In this document: positions 46,970 through 57,948 of the stretch, one piece after another | Numbering within the stretch: the stretch's first letter is position 1 | Layout: each line of letters starts with the position of its first letter | Assembly: GCF_004168365.1 (NCBI RefSeq) | Contig: NZ_CP035704.1 | Span: 2,294,001-2,358,000, forward strand | Reading direction: 5' to 3' | Source: Pseudolysobacter antarcticus | Lineage (GTDB): Bacteria; Pseudomonadota; Gammaproteobacteria; Xanthomonadales; Rhodanobacteraceae | Length of the DNA stretch: 64,000 bases | Made by a program: the position numbers and the translations under genes | Notes under the pieces: generated by a model | The model's input: the letters and a program-made list of their open reading frames with translations, nothing else | Database searches by the model: none | Told to the model about the DNA's origin: nothing

Positions 46970-47824
46970 ATGACTGCCAATATCCTTGATGGGCGACGCA
47001 TCGCCGATGAACTTTTGCAACGTATTGCCGCGCGTGTAAAGCAGCGTATCGCTGACGGAAAAACCGCGCCGGGGCTGGCGGTGATCCTGGTCGGCGACGA
47101 TCCGGCATCGAACGTCTACGTGCGCAACAAGCGGCGCGCCTGCGCCAGTGTCGGTTTTCATTCGCGCGATTTCGATCTGCCGTCGAGCACCAGCGAAGCC
47201 GAACTCGCCGCGCTGATCGACCAGCTCAATGCCGATGCCAGCGTGCATGGCATTCTCGTGCAATTACCGCTGCCAGCGGGTGTGGATGCCACAGCCCTTA
47301 TCAATCGCATCGACCCACGCAAGGACGTGGACGGTTTTCGTGCCGAGAACATCGGTCGGCTCGCGTTGCGTCAGCGTGGCCTGCGTCCGTGCACACCGAA
47401 AGGCGTGATGACTTTGCTGGCGCATACCGATCGCGCCGTGCGCGGACGCCACGCCGTAGTGGTTGGCGTCTCCAATCATGTCGGCCGACCGCTCGCGTTC
47501 GAGTTGCTGCTGGCTGGCGCCACAACCACATGTTGTCACAAATTTACGCAAGACTTGCCGGCATTCGTGCGTCAGGGCGATATCGTCGTGGTCGCGGTCG
47601 GCAAGCCGGGCATGATCAAGGGCGAGTGGATCAAGCCCGGCGCCGTGGTGATCGACATCGGCCTGAGTCGCCTGGCTGACGGCACGCTGGCGGGTGATGT
47701 CGAATTCGCCGCTGCGGCCGAACGCGCATCGTGGATCACGCCGGTGCCGGGTGGCGTCGGACCGATGACGGTCGCAACGCTGATTGACAACACCCTCGAA
47801 GCTGCCGAGCAATTCTTCGACTGA
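46970..47824 (+). CDS. folD: Methylenetetrahydrofolate dehydrogenase/cyclohydrolase FolD
   Basis: The 284-residue bifunctional enzyme interconverts methylene-, methenyl- and formyl-THF with NADP. Catalytic-domain motif [22 protein letters not shown] (Tyr and Lys), [24 protein letters not shown] and the [13 protein letters not shown] Rossmann loop are present. One change: the usual VVGRS is VVGVS. Followed by the TRAP operon. Confidence 0.97.
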   Translation: MTANILDGRRIADELLQRIAARVKQRIADGKTAPGLAVILVGDDPASNVYVRNKRRACASVGFHSRDFDLPSSTSEAELAALIDQLNADASVHGILVQLPLPAGVDATALINRIDPRKDVDGFRAENIGRLALRQRGLRPCTPKGVMTLLAHTDRAVRGRHAVVVGVSNHVGRPLAFELLLAGATTTCCHKFTQDLPAFVRQGDIVVVAVGKPGMIKGEWIKPGAVVIDIGLSRLADGTLAGDVEFAAAAERASWITPVPGGVGPMTVATLIDNTLEAAEQFFD

Positions 47825-47920
47825 ACCGTGAGTAAGCGGGCGTTTTTGCATGCAGAGTATCGACATCTGCATGCGCTAGGATGCCAGCACTCGCGATCGC
47901 CCCTGCCGGATTTACTGTTT

Positions 47921-48784
47921 ATGCGAATGCCAAGATTCAGCCGCGTTGTTCTTGTCGGCGCGCTCGTTTTATTGCTGAGCGATTGCGCCAGTGTGATGAG
48001 TCGCGCGACCAGCCAGGTTGCGAATAATCTGAGTAACGAAATCCTCGATCAGGACGATCCGGGCACAGTCAAGGATGGCGTGCCGGCGTATCTTTTGCTC
48101 ATCGGCAGCCTGATTGCTGGCGATCCTGATAACGCTGATTTGTTGCTCGCTGGCGCCAAACTTTATGGCGCCTACGCCGGTGGTTTTGTCGAAGATCCCG
48201 AACGCGGCAAGCGCCTCGCCGCACGTGCTTATGGCTATACGCGTCGTGCCGTCTGCCTGCGCGAAAAAACCTTCTGCGTCCAGCTAGATGCGCCGTTTGA
48301 AACCTTCCAGACAGCACTCAACCAGCAGGGCATCAAATCGGTGCCGCTGTTGTACGGTTTTGCCTCGGCCTGGGCCGGGAAAATTCAGGTTGATTCCGGC
48401 AACTGGAACGCCATTGCCGATATCCCGAAAGTGCAGGCGATCCTCGAACGCATCGTCGCACTGGACGATCATTATGAAGACGGCGGCGCGTATTTGTATC
48501 TCGGCGTGCTGAATTCGATTCGCCCGGCCTCGCTCGGCGGCAAGCCCGAAGACGGCAAGAAATATTTCGAGAAAGCGCTTGAGCTTTCTGGCGGAAAGAA
48601 CCAGATGGTGCGTGTACTTTATGCCGAACATTACGCGCGTCTGGTGTTCGACAAGGATCTGCACGACAAGCTGTTGAACGACGCAATCAGTGCTGACCCG
48701 TACGCGCCACATCTGACTTTGGTCAACGTGCTTGCCCAGCGCCGCGCTAAGCAGTTGCTCGAATCGGGCAAAGATTATTTTTAG
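47921..48784 (+). CDS. TRAP transporter-associated lipoprotein TatT
   Basis: The 287-residue protein starts at ATG 47921, giving a lipoprotein signal (VVLVGALVLLLSDC). An earlier start at 47828 would put the signal far inside. TPR-like helices follow; the sequence resembles the TRAP-associated TatT family (T. pallidum Tp0956), which works with DctP. It leads the TatT-DctP-DctQ-DctM set. Confidence 0.85.
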   Translation: MRMPRFSRVVLVGALVLLLSDCASVMSRATSQVANNLSNEILDQDDPGTVKDGVPAYLLLIGSLIAGDPDNADLLLAGAKLYGAYAGGFVEDPERGKRLAARAYGYTRRAVCLREKTFCVQLDAPFETFQTALNQQGIKSVPLLYGFASAWAGKIQVDSGNWNAIADIPKVQAILERIVALDDHYEDGGAYLYLGVLNSIRPASLGGKPEDGKKYFEKALELSGGKNQMVRVLYAEHYARLVFDKDLHDKLLNDAISADPYAPHLTLVNVLAQRRAKQLLESGKDYF

Positions 48785-48850
48785 CGTTTGCGCCGCAGCT
48801 GCGGGTCGAGTTGCTTCCAGAAATTCCTATCGAATACGCAAGGTGATGTG

Positions 48851-49843
48851 ATGAAAAAATTACTGATGACATTCGCGCTGAGCCTCGCTGCAATCGCAGC
48901 GCAGGCCACCACGATCAAGATCGCCACGGTCGCGCCGGAAGGCACCGCATGGATGCGCGAAATGCGCGCGGGCGCTGATGCCGTGAAAAAACAAACCGAC
49001 GGTCGCGTAGAGGTCAAATATTATCCCGGCGGCGTGATGGGGGATGACGCCACGGTGGTGCGCAAGATCAAGATAGGGCAATTGCAGGGCGGCGCATTTA
49101 CCGGCAGCCAGCTCAGCCTGATCGACGGCAATGCGGCCATTCTCGGCCTGCCGTTTCTATTCCGTAACCAGCAGGAAGTGGATGCCGTCAGGGCCAAGAT
49201 GGATCCGCTGCTAAAAGCCAGCGTCGAGAAGAGCGGCTTCGTTGCGCTCGGTATCAGCGGCGGCGGTTTTGCGTATTTGATGAGCACGCGCGATATCAAG
49301 ACCAAGGAGGATCTCAAAGCCGCCAAGGTCTGGGTGCCGCAGGGCGATCACATCGCAGAAGTGGCGTTCAAGGCAGCCGGCGTCGCGCCGATTTCCCTGC
49401 CGCTCGCCGATGTCTATACCAGCCTGCAAACCGGCCTGATCGATACCGTGGGCAACACGCCGGCGGGTGCGATTGCGTTCCAGTGGCATACCAAGCTCAA
49501 GCACGTCGTCGACTTGCCGTTGTCGTATATCGTTGGTGCCTTGGTGGTCGACAAAAAAGTATTCGATACGATTTCTGGGGAGGATCAAAAAATCCTGCGC
49601 GATGAATTTACCGCCGCGTTTTCGCGCATCGACAGCGTCGGTCGCAAGGATAACGACGACGCGTTGGCAGCATTGAAAAAGCAGGGCGTGGACATCTATA
49701 CGCCCAGCGCGGAAGAACAGAAATCGTGGCAGTTGATCGGCGACATCGCGAACAAACAACTCGTATCCGAAAATGCATTCGCGCCCGAATTGCTCGCAGC
49801 ATTGCACAAGGCACTCGATGAGGCGCGCGGAGCCGGTAAGTGA
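48851..49843 (+). CDS. TRAP transporter periplasmic binding protein DctP
   Basis: The 330-residue protein starts at ATG 48851 (AAGGTG upstream) with a signal peptide (MKKLLMTFALSLAAIAAQA). Conserved DctP features: TIKIATVAPEGTAWMREMRAGAD, QLQGGAFTGSQLSLID, KVWVPQGDHIAE and the DVYTSLQTGLIDTV motif, where an arginine that binds carboxylate substrates is usual. No substrate can be predicted. Confidence 0.93.
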   Translation: MKKLLMTFALSLAAIAAQATTIKIATVAPEGTAWMREMRAGADAVKKQTDGRVEVKYYPGGVMGDDATVVRKIKIGQLQGGAFTGSQLSLIDGNAAILGLPFLFRNQQEVDAVRAKMDPLLKASVEKSGFVALGISGGGFAYLMSTRDIKTKEDLKAAKVWVPQGDHIAEVAFKAAGVAPISLPLADVYTSLQTGLIDTVGNTPAGAIAFQWHTKLKHVVDLPLSYIVGALVVDKKVFDTISGEDQKILRDEFTAAFSRIDSVGRKDNDDALAALKKQGVDIYTPSAEEQKSWQLIGDIANKQLVSENAFAPELLAALHKALDEARGAGK

Positions 49844-50364
49844 AATCCGCCGCCGCGCGCGCCTTGTCCTGGCTGCATGGCTTCGAGAACGCGCTGATCA
49901 CCGCACTGGTGTTGCTACTGGTGCTGCTGGCCGGCGCACAAATCGTTTTGCGCAATGCGTTCGGCACCAGCATCAGCTGGGCCGATCCGCTACTGCGTGC
50001 GCTGGTATTGTGGACTGCGTTGCTCGGCGCGTTGGCTGCGGTGCGCGAGGACAAACACATCAGCCTCGATGTACTTTCGCGCCTGCTCTCGGGCACTGCG
50101 TTGCGCCTCTCGCGTGTGCTCACGTTTGGATTCGCAGCGGTGATCTGCGCGCTGGCGGCGTATTACAGCGGCAGTCTTGTGATGATCGAATTCGCTAGCG
50201 GCGGCATTGCATTTGCAGGCGTGCCTAACTGGGTGCTGGAAATCATCATGCCGATCGCATTTGCATTGATGGCGTTGCGTTTTGCGCTGCGTGCATTTGC
50301 GCTGCCTGACCCGGAGCACGCCATGATCGGCGTGCCGGACGATTTGCGCGAGGGCCGGGCGTGA
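49840..50364 (+). CDS. TRAP transporter small permease DctQ
   Basis: The 174-residue protein has four predicted membrane helices (ALITALVLLLVLLAGAQIVL, ALVLWTALLGALAAVRED, VLTFGFAAVICALAAYYSG, VLEIIMPIAFALMALRFAL). GTG start overlaps the dctP stop, and its stop overlaps the dctM start. It forms the channel with DctM. Confidence 0.9.
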   Translation: MKSAAARALSWLHGFENALITALVLLLVLLAGAQIVLRNAFGTSISWADPLLRALVLWTALLGALAAVREDKHISLDVLSRLLSGTALRLSRVLTFGFAAVICALAAYYSGSLVMIEFASGGIAFAGVPNWVLEIIMPIAFALMALRFALRAFALPDPEHAMIGVPDDLREGRA

Positions 50365-51644
50365 TCCTGTTTTTATGCGTGATTTTGGTGCTGCTCGCAT
50401 TGTTCGGCGCGCCGCTGTTTGCGTTGATCGGCGCGTTGGCCCTGATTGGTTTCCAGTCATCCGGCGAGCAACTCAGCGCGGTTGCGATCGAGTTTTATCG
50501 GCTGTCGGAAATGCCGGCGCTGATCGCGATTCCGCTATTCACGTTGGCAGGTTATCTGCTCGCCGAAAGTCAGGCGCCGCAGCGTCTGGTGCGTGTCACC
50601 AACGCTTTGTTCGGCTGGATGCCGGGTGGCTTGGCGATCGTCTCGGTATGCGCCTGTACCTTGTTCACCGCGTTCACCGGTGCGACCGGCGTGACCATCG
50701 TCGCGCTCGGCGCGGTGCTTTATCCGGCATTGATGCAAGCGCGATATGGCCAGCGTTTTTCATTGGGCTTGCTCACGGCATCCGGCAGTCTTGGGCTGTT
50801 GCTGGTGCCATCGATGCCATTGATCCTTTACGGCGTCGTCGCGCAGCAATTCCATACCACGCCGCCAGTCAGCATCGATGCCTTGTTCAAGGCTGGCGCG
50901 TTGCCGTGTCTGCTCATGATCGTGCTGCTGTCGGCATACAGCGTGTGGCATATGCGCGGCGCGCCGAAACCTGTCGCACAAGCGACCGGGCCGGGTGAAT
51001 TGTGGGCCGCACTGAAAGGCGCGGCATGGGAAATCCCGTTGCCGTTCGTGATCCTCGCCGGCATTTATTCGAGCAGGCTTGCCGCCTCCGAAGCGGCTGC
51101 AGCAACCGCGCTGTACGTGTTGATCGTCACTGTGGTGATCCGCCGCGAAATCAGCCTGCGCCAGTTGCCACGTGTGATCCGCGAGGCGATGCTGCTGGTC
51201 GGTGCCATTCTCATCATTCTCGGATTTTCACTCGCGCTGACCAATTATCTGGTCGACGCCGATATCCCGGAAAAACTCTTCGCGCTGATCCGCGATCACA
51301 TCACCAGCCGCACCACTTTCCTGCTGCTGCTGAATGTTTTCCTGATGGTGTTTGGCATGCTGCTCGAAGGCTTTCCGGCGATCATTATCCTGGTGCCGCT
51401 GATCCTGCCGGTGGCAATGCATTACGGCGTCGATCCGATTCATCTCGGCATCATTTTCCTCGCCAACCTGCAGCTCGGTATTTTCCTGCCGCCAGCCGGC
51501 ATGAATCTGTTTATTGCGAGCGTGCGTTTCCGTCAGCCGGTGACCACGGTGATCCGCGCCAGCGTGCCGTTTTTCCTGATCATGCTGGTCGCAGTGCTGA
51601 TCATCACTTATTTTCCGTGGTTGTCGCTGGTGTTGGTGCGTTAG
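50361..51644 (+). CDS. TRAP transporter large permease DctM
   Basis: The 427-residue protein has about 12 membrane helices, with the DctM signatures GATGVTIVALGAVLYPALM, GLLTASGSLGLLLVPSMPLILYG and FLPPAGMNLFIASVRF. It drives Na+- or H+-coupled uptake of the DctP ligand. Its 3' end overlaps the convergent sulfatase gene by 41 bp. Confidence 0.94.
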   Translation: MILFLCVILVLLALFGAPLFALIGALALIGFQSSGEQLSAVAIEFYRLSEMPALIAIPLFTLAGYLLAESQAPQRLVRVTNALFGWMPGGLAIVSVCACTLFTAFTGATGVTIVALGAVLYPALMQARYGQRFSLGLLTASGSLGLLLVPSMPLILYGVVAQQFHTTPPVSIDALFKAGALPCLLMIVLLSAYSVWHMRGAPKPVAQATGPGELWAALKGAAWEIPLPFVILAGIYSSRLAASEAAAATALYVLIVTVVIRREISLRQLPRVIREAMLLVGAILIILGFSLALTNYLVDADIPEKLFALIRDHITSRTTFLLLLNVFLMVFGMLLEGFPAIIILVPLILPVAMHYGVDPIHLGIIFLANLQLGIFLPPAGMNLFIASVRFRQPVTTVIRASVPFFLIMLVAVLIITYFPWLSLVLVR

Positions 51645-53496
51645 GTTTTTGCGCATCGGTGGGAGGTGATGCCGGCGGTCGATGCAGGTTGATGATGAGG
51701 TCGAGAAAATTCTCGTCATCCGATCCGCGCTGGATGCGGTCGGCGTGGATGCCGAGCGCGATCTGCTGCCAGTCCGCAGGCTTGTCGCCCTGCCAGCGAC
51801 TGTTGTCGCCATTCAAAACTACATCGCCTTGGTGCTGGCCGAAATAGATGTCGACGACATCGCGTTTGTCGCCACGCGCGTGTTCGACATACGCCGCGGG
51901 CAGCGGATTCTGGCGCAGAAACCAGCCCTGCGCCGAGGTGCGGCAGGCCTGAGGTTGAACGAGCTCGGCTAGTGAAGGCAACAAGTCGGATTGCTGAAAT
52001 GGCGTATCGATAACACCGTGCGGCAAGCCTGGCAAATCGCTCACGATAACCAGTGGTGTGCGTGCCAATGCGCTGTCGCCGAAGCGGCGTATTTCTTCGG
52101 CGAAAACCGGCGTCATGCTGCGATGATCGCCCGAGATCAGCAGGATGCCGTGCTGGAAAAAATTCCGTTGTTTTAGCTCCGTATACAACATGACGAGTTG
52201 CTTGTCGGCATAACGAAAAACACCAGGTTCATCGCTGGATTCATCCTCGGGATTGATGAACGGCGGATGTGTGCTGACCGTCAGTAACATCGAGAAAGAC
52301 GGCGTAGCGCCGTGCTGCTGATCGAACCACTGCAGGAAACGCTGATACAAAGCCTTGTCTTCCGCCGCATTGAAGTGACGGCGTTTCCAACCGTTGTAGA
52401 ACGGCTGTTCGGCGCCTTCGTAGCTGTCGAAACCGAGTGCCTTGAGCCAGTCGGTTTTGTCGAGAAAACCGAGATCGCCGGTAGTGAAAAAATGCGTGGC
52501 GTAGCCGGCGCGATGCAGGACATCGGGTAACGCGTCCTGAGGGTTTTGGTAACCACGGAACGCGTCGGTGCTTTGATAACGACCGACCGCGGGGACCGGC
52601 GCGCGGCCGTTGACCAGTGCGATCAAACCGCCATCGGTGGTGAATCCATTCGCAAAAAAATTCGTGAAGTAGGCATATTGTTTGGCGATGCGATCGAGAT
52701 TCGGCGTGAGATCGCGAAAGCCACCGAACAACGCGCTGTGGTGCATCGAGAGTGACTCGACCACGACATAAATGATATCCGGTTGCCGATTCTGGCCTGT
52801 CGCACATTCGGCTTTCGGCGGAAGATAGTCCCGCGCTACCTGTGCTGCAAACGCAGCGCTGTACGGCGTGTCGACGCCCAGATCAAGATTGGTTGCTATG
52901 AGGTTTTGCAGCACTTCGTTGTGGATGTAACGCATCGTTTTCGGCTGCCATAAACCGAGCAGTGCAAACACGATTGCCATTGCGAAATATATTGAAGCGG
53001 CACGCAAACGTTGCTGTCGCGGACACAATGCAAAAACCAGTATCGCCGTAATCGGTAGCAGCAAAATCAGGCCGATTCGAATATTGGTCGATTCGAGCAG
53101 CGCGCCGCCGAAATCAACGATGGCGCCAAACTCCTTGCCGAACTTAAGCACGTCGAACAGGTACAGGCGCTGGGTCAAGGTCTTCAACACAGCTAGGTCG
53201 ATGCCATAAACCAGCACCAGCACGATGCCTAACAACAGCCACGGTAGCTGCAAAAAATAGTGGCGAAAGACCAAGCTCGCGGCAGTGAATAACAACAGCA
53301 GCGCCAGCATCGAGCTGTCCTGCTGCAAGGCAGTCAGCCCCAGACAAACTGGGCAAGGCGCCACCTGCGCAGTGAGTTGCGTGATCAGCAACGCGCGCAG
53401 CAACATCAGCAACAACAGCAACAAAATCAGGGCGAGCGCGCCTTTGTCACCAAGGCGGTAGGGTTTGCATGCAGCCACAGTCAGAGATTTATTCAT
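51604..53496 (-). CDS. Membrane sulfatase/LTA synthase-like phosphoglycerol transferase family protein
   Basis: The 630-residue protein has about five N-terminal membrane helices (about 18-42, 62-80, 85-108, 143-158, 168-182) followed by an alkaline-phosphatase-fold domain (about 235-560). Visible active-site elements: IIYVVVESLSM (metal ligand Glu), NGFTTDGGLIALVNGR with a Thr nucleophile candidate, and SGDHRSMTP. The extracytoplasmic domain probably transfers phosphoglycerol or phosphoethanolamine-like groups to a surface glycan or lipid. Pro-rich tail. Substrate unknown. Confidence 0.88.
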   Translation of the reverse strand: MNKSLTVAACKPYRLGDKGALALILLLLLLMLLRALLITQLTAQVAPCPVCLGLTALQQDSSMLALLLLFTAASLVFRHYFLQLPWLLLGIVLVLVYGIDLAVLKTLTQRLYLFDVLKFGKEFGAIVDFGGALLESTNIRIGLILLLPITAILVFALCPRQQRLRAASIYFAMAIVFALLGLWQPKTMRYIHNEVLQNLIATNLDLGVDTPYSAAFAAQVARDYLPPKAECATGQNRQPDIIYVVVESLSMHHSALFGGFRDLTPNLDRIAKQYAYFTNFFANGFTTDGGLIALVNGRAPVPAVGRYQSTDAFRGYQNPQDALPDVLHRAGYATHFFTTGDLGFLDKTDWLKALGFDSYEGAEQPFYNGWKRRHFNAAEDKALYQRFLQWFDQQHGATPSFSMLLTVSTHPPFINPEDESSDEPGVFRYADKQLVMLYTELKQRNFFQHGILLISGDHRSMTPVFAEEIRRFGDSALARTPLVIVSDLPGLPHGVIDTPFQQSDLLPSLAELVQPQACRTSAQGWFLRQNPLPAAYVEHARGDKRDVVDIYFGQHQGDVVLNGDNSRWQGDKPADWQQIALGIHADRIQRGSDDENFLDLIINLHRPPASPPTDAQKPNAPTPATTTENK

Positions 53497-53593
53497 GAAC
53501 AGGGTCGTGATCGTTTGAGGTGAGGCAATGAGTTTGTGGCGCCACGAAAGCGGAAGTAGCGCGGGCGAGTTCGATCAAAGATCGGTGGCTTGA

Positions 53594-55102
<1,509 letters not shown>

Positions 55103-55192
55103 TCGCGCCGCAGTCGTTTCAGGCACGTTCCGATCAGATGCGTTCCGATAATGGGTGATGCAAAAAAATCGCGTGAATAACGGAGTTTCGCC

Positions 55193-55822
55193 ATGAATTC
55201 AAAAATGCGTTCGCTGAGTCTGGTTGCTGCTTTGCTGAGCGGTACGATGTCGTGTTTTGCGCTCGCCGCGGATGCGCCGCCCATCGGAAAATATTACGAA
55301 CTGACGATCGATGGCACCACCTACAAGGCTGCCGCCAGCAAGCCGTTCACGATGCATATCGGCGGCTCGACGATCAATCTCGCGATTCGCGATTTGCCGT
55401 CCGAGTTCTACGCGGGCGATGCGGCGTTTCAATATCCATCGACGTTTGCCTACAGTCATCAGGCCGACAAGCAAGTGGATGTGTGGATGGTGCAGGGCCA
55501 TCCGGCGCAAGCCACTCTGCACCGCGATCTCAACATCGGATTCAACGCGACTGTGTTCGCTGCAACATTGCGCACCAACCTTGGAAAATCTGCGACCGCA
55601 CCGACGCCGCTCGAATGGAAAACTGCGAAAGCCAATTTCAAAGGCCTGCGCCAGCAAGGCAAGGATGTGAGTGGTGCGAACATCGTGCAGGAAATTTTCG
55701 ACCTTGGTAAAAACAAGGTTTTCTGGCTGCAGGATCATCCGAATGCCGATGGCACCGCCTCGGCCGAATTCATCGAGATGAAACGTCTGCTCGGCGACAG
55801 CTTCGTTCTGAAAGGCAACTGA
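55193..55822 (+). CDS. Exported hypothetical protein between guaB and guaA
   Basis: The 209-residue protein has a signal peptide ([26 protein letters not shown], cleavage near 26). The mature domain mixes strands and helices ([55 protein letters not shown]). It ends 8 bp before guaA, so the two may be co-transcribed. No family recognised. Confidence 0.75.
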   Translation: MNSKMRSLSLVAALLSGTMSCFALAADAPPIGKYYELTIDGTTYKAAASKPFTMHIGGSTINLAIRDLPSEFYAGDAAFQYPSTFAYSHQADKQVDVWMVQGHPAQATLHRDLNIGFNATVFAATLRTNLGKSATAPTPLEWKTAKANFKGLRQQGKDVSGANIVQEIFDLGKNKVFWLQDHPNADGTASAEFIEMKRLLGDSFVLKGN

Positions 55823-55830
55823 TTCCGTCC

Positions 55831-57402
55831 ATGAACAATATCCACGCCGACAAAATTCTGATCCTCGATTTCGGCGCGCAATACACGCAGCTTATCGCGC
55901 GGCGCATTCGCGAAATCGGCGTGTATTGCGAAATATGGGCGTGGGATCACGATCCCGCCGACATCGCGCGCTTTGGCGCCAAGGGCATCATTCTTTCGGG
56001 CGGCCCGGAATCGGTCACGCAAGCCGATTCACCTCGTGCGCCGCAAACCGTGTTCGAACAAGGTGTGCCAGTGCTCGGCATCTGCTACGGCATGCAGACC
56101 ATGGCCGCGCAACTCGGCGGCACGGTCGCACCCGGGCACCAACGCGAGTTCGGTTATGCGCAGGTGCAAGTCATACGTGACAACAGCCTGCTCGCCGGGC
56201 TTGAAGATGCGAAAAAAGACGGCAAGCCGTGCCTCGATGTCTGGATGTCGCACGGCGATCACGTCGCCACTTTGCCGGAAGGTTTTACCATTGTCGCTGC
56301 CACCGATAATATTCCGATCGCCGCGTTTGCCGACGAAACCCGGCATTGGTACGGCGTGCAGTTCCATCCCGAAGTCACGCACACCAAACAAGGCGCCGAA
56401 TTGCTGCGTCGTTTCATCGCCGACATCTGCAACTGCGCGACTTTATGGACGCCGGCCAATATCATCGACGACGCGACCACAAAGTTGCGCGCGCAACTCG
56501 GCGACGATCAGGTGCTGCTGGGGCTTTCGGGCGGCGTCGATTCGTCGGTAGTAGCGGCCTTGCTCAAGCGCGCGATCGGCGATCGCCTGGTCTGCGTGTT
56601 CGTAGATACCGGCCTGCTGCGCTGGCGCGAAGGCGACCAGGTGATGGCGACGATGGCCGAACACATGGGCGTGCGCGTGATCCGCGTGAATGCGGCGGAT
56701 CGTTATTTCGCCGCACTCGCTGGTGTGCAGGATCCCGAGGCAAAACGCAAAATCATCGGCGGCTTGTTCATCGATATCTTCGAGGAAGAAGCCGCCAAGC
56801 TCGAAGGTATCCGCTGGCTCGCGCAAGGCACGATTTATCCCGATGTGATCGAGTCCGCCGGCAGCGCCACCGGCAAAGCGCATGTGATCAAGTCGCATCA
56901 CAATGTCGGCGGTTTGCCCGAGCACATGAAGTTTCAGCTCGTCGAGCCGCTGCGCGAATTGTTCAAGGACGAAGTGCGCCGCATCGGTGTCGAACTCGGC
57001 TTGCCGCGCGAGATGGTGTATCGCCATCCGTTTCCGGGGCCAGGTCTGGGCGTGCGCATTCTCGGCGAAGTCAAACGCGAATACGCCGAATTGCTCGCGC
57101 AGGCCGATCATATTTTTATCGACGAGCTGCGCAAACACGATTTGTACGACGTCACCAGTCAGGCGTTTGCCGTGTTTTTGCCGATCAAATCGGTCGGCGT
57201 GGTCGGTGACGGTCGCGCCTACGAATGGGTGATCGCGTTGCGTGCCGTGGAAACCATCGATTTCATGACCGCGCATTGGGCGCATCTGCCGTATGAGTTT
57301 CTTGATATCGTTTCTCGTAGAATAATCAATGAATTACGAGGTATATCTCGCGTAGTTTATGATATCAGCGGCAAGCCCCCGGCGACGATCGAGTGGGAAT
57401 AA
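55831..57402 (+). CDS. guaA: GMP synthase (glutamine-hydrolysing)
   Basis: The 523-residue enzyme makes GMP from XMP, glutamine and ATP. The class I glutaminase domain has C85 in GICYGMQ; the ATP-pyrophosphatase P-loop is LSGGVDSS; the C-terminal dimerisation domain ends TIEWE. The codons at 57319-57360 are unusually AT-rich (aga, ata twice, tta, cga, gta clustered), unlike the rest of the gene, although the encoded protein remains normal. A hipBA pair follows immediately, so past recombination at the guaA 3' end is possible. Confidence 0.98.
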   Translation: MNNIHADKILILDFGAQYTQLIARRIREIGVYCEIWAWDHDPADIARFGAKGIILSGGPESVTQADSPRAPQTVFEQGVPVLGICYGMQTMAAQLGGTVAPGHQREFGYAQVQVIRDNSLLAGLEDAKKDGKPCLDVWMSHGDHVATLPEGFTIVAATDNIPIAAFADETRHWYGVQFHPEVTHTKQGAELLRRFIADICNCATLWTPANIIDDATTKLRAQLGDDQVLLGLSGGVDSSVVAALLKRAIGDRLVCVFVDTGLLRWREGDQVMATMAEHMGVRVIRVNAADRYFAALAGVQDPEAKRKIIGGLFIDIFEEEAAKLEGIRWLAQGTIYPDVIESAGSATGKAHVIKSHHNVGGLPEHMKFQLVEPLRELFKDEVRRIGVELGLPREMVYRHPFPGPGLGVRILGEVKREYAELLAQADHIFIDELRKHDLYDVTSQAFAVFLPIKSVGVVGDGRAYEWVIALRAVETIDFMTAHWAHLPYEFLDIVSRRIINELRGISRVVYDISGKPPATIEWE

Positions 57403-57433
57403 AAAGATAATATTCTTTCCTTTTTTGCCATTT

Positions 57434-57452
57434 AGGGAAATAATAGTTCCCT
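57434..57452. promoter_or_regulatory. Probable HipB operator
   Basis: The perfect inverted repeat AGGGAA-ATAATAG-TTCCCT lies directly before the hipB-like start codon. Position and symmetry suggest an autoregulatory site that also masks translation initiation. It lies in an AT-rich 51-bp gap after guaA. Confidence 0.55.
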
Positions 57453-57453
57453 T

Positions 57454-57948
57454 ATGGCCAAGAAAACTTCACCACTGTTGCCAACGAACGAACTGCGTCT
57501 GCAGCAATTCGGTGAACGCATACGTCTGGCGCGGCTGCGTCGACGCCTGACCGCCAAACAAGTCGCCGCCAGGGCAGGCATGACGACGATCACGTTACGC
57601 AATCTGGAACGCGGTGGCGCTGGCGTCACTATCGGTGCATATCTGGCGGTGATGCAGGTGCTTGGCGTCGAGCGTGATCTCGACTTGCTGTTGAAGGACG
57701 ATTCGCTCGGCCGCGACCTGCAGGATGCGGCCTTGCCACGCCAGTCGCGCATGCCATCACGCCATGCTCCATCGCAGCAAAATCGCCCGAGTGGAACTCT
57801 CTCCAAGCCACAACGCGCGGTCCGGGAAGATGTCGTAGCGGTACAGGAAATAAATGACTGGAACCCCGGCAGCGACTTCGTTAGTTCGGAAAATTTGGCA
57901 GCGCTGATCCGCCCAGTGCTGCCTGGTCATAGCAAGCAACAAAAATGA
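57454..57948 (+). CDS. HipB-like XRE antitoxin
   Basis: The 164-residue protein has an HTH_3 domain at about 20-75 ([62 protein letters not shown]), then a basic, low-complexity C-terminal half that is longer than in E. coli HipB. It overlaps the toxin gene as ATGA. It presumably binds the operator just upstream and neutralises the kinase. Confidence 0.85.
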   Translation: MAKKTSPLLPTNELRLQQFGERIRLARLRRRLTAKQVAARAGMTTITLRNLERGGAGVTIGAYLAVMQVLGVERDLDLLLKDDSLGRDLQDAALPRQSRMPSRHAPSQQNRPSGTLSKPQRAVREDVVAVQEINDWNPGSDFVSSENLAALIRPVLPGHSKQQK

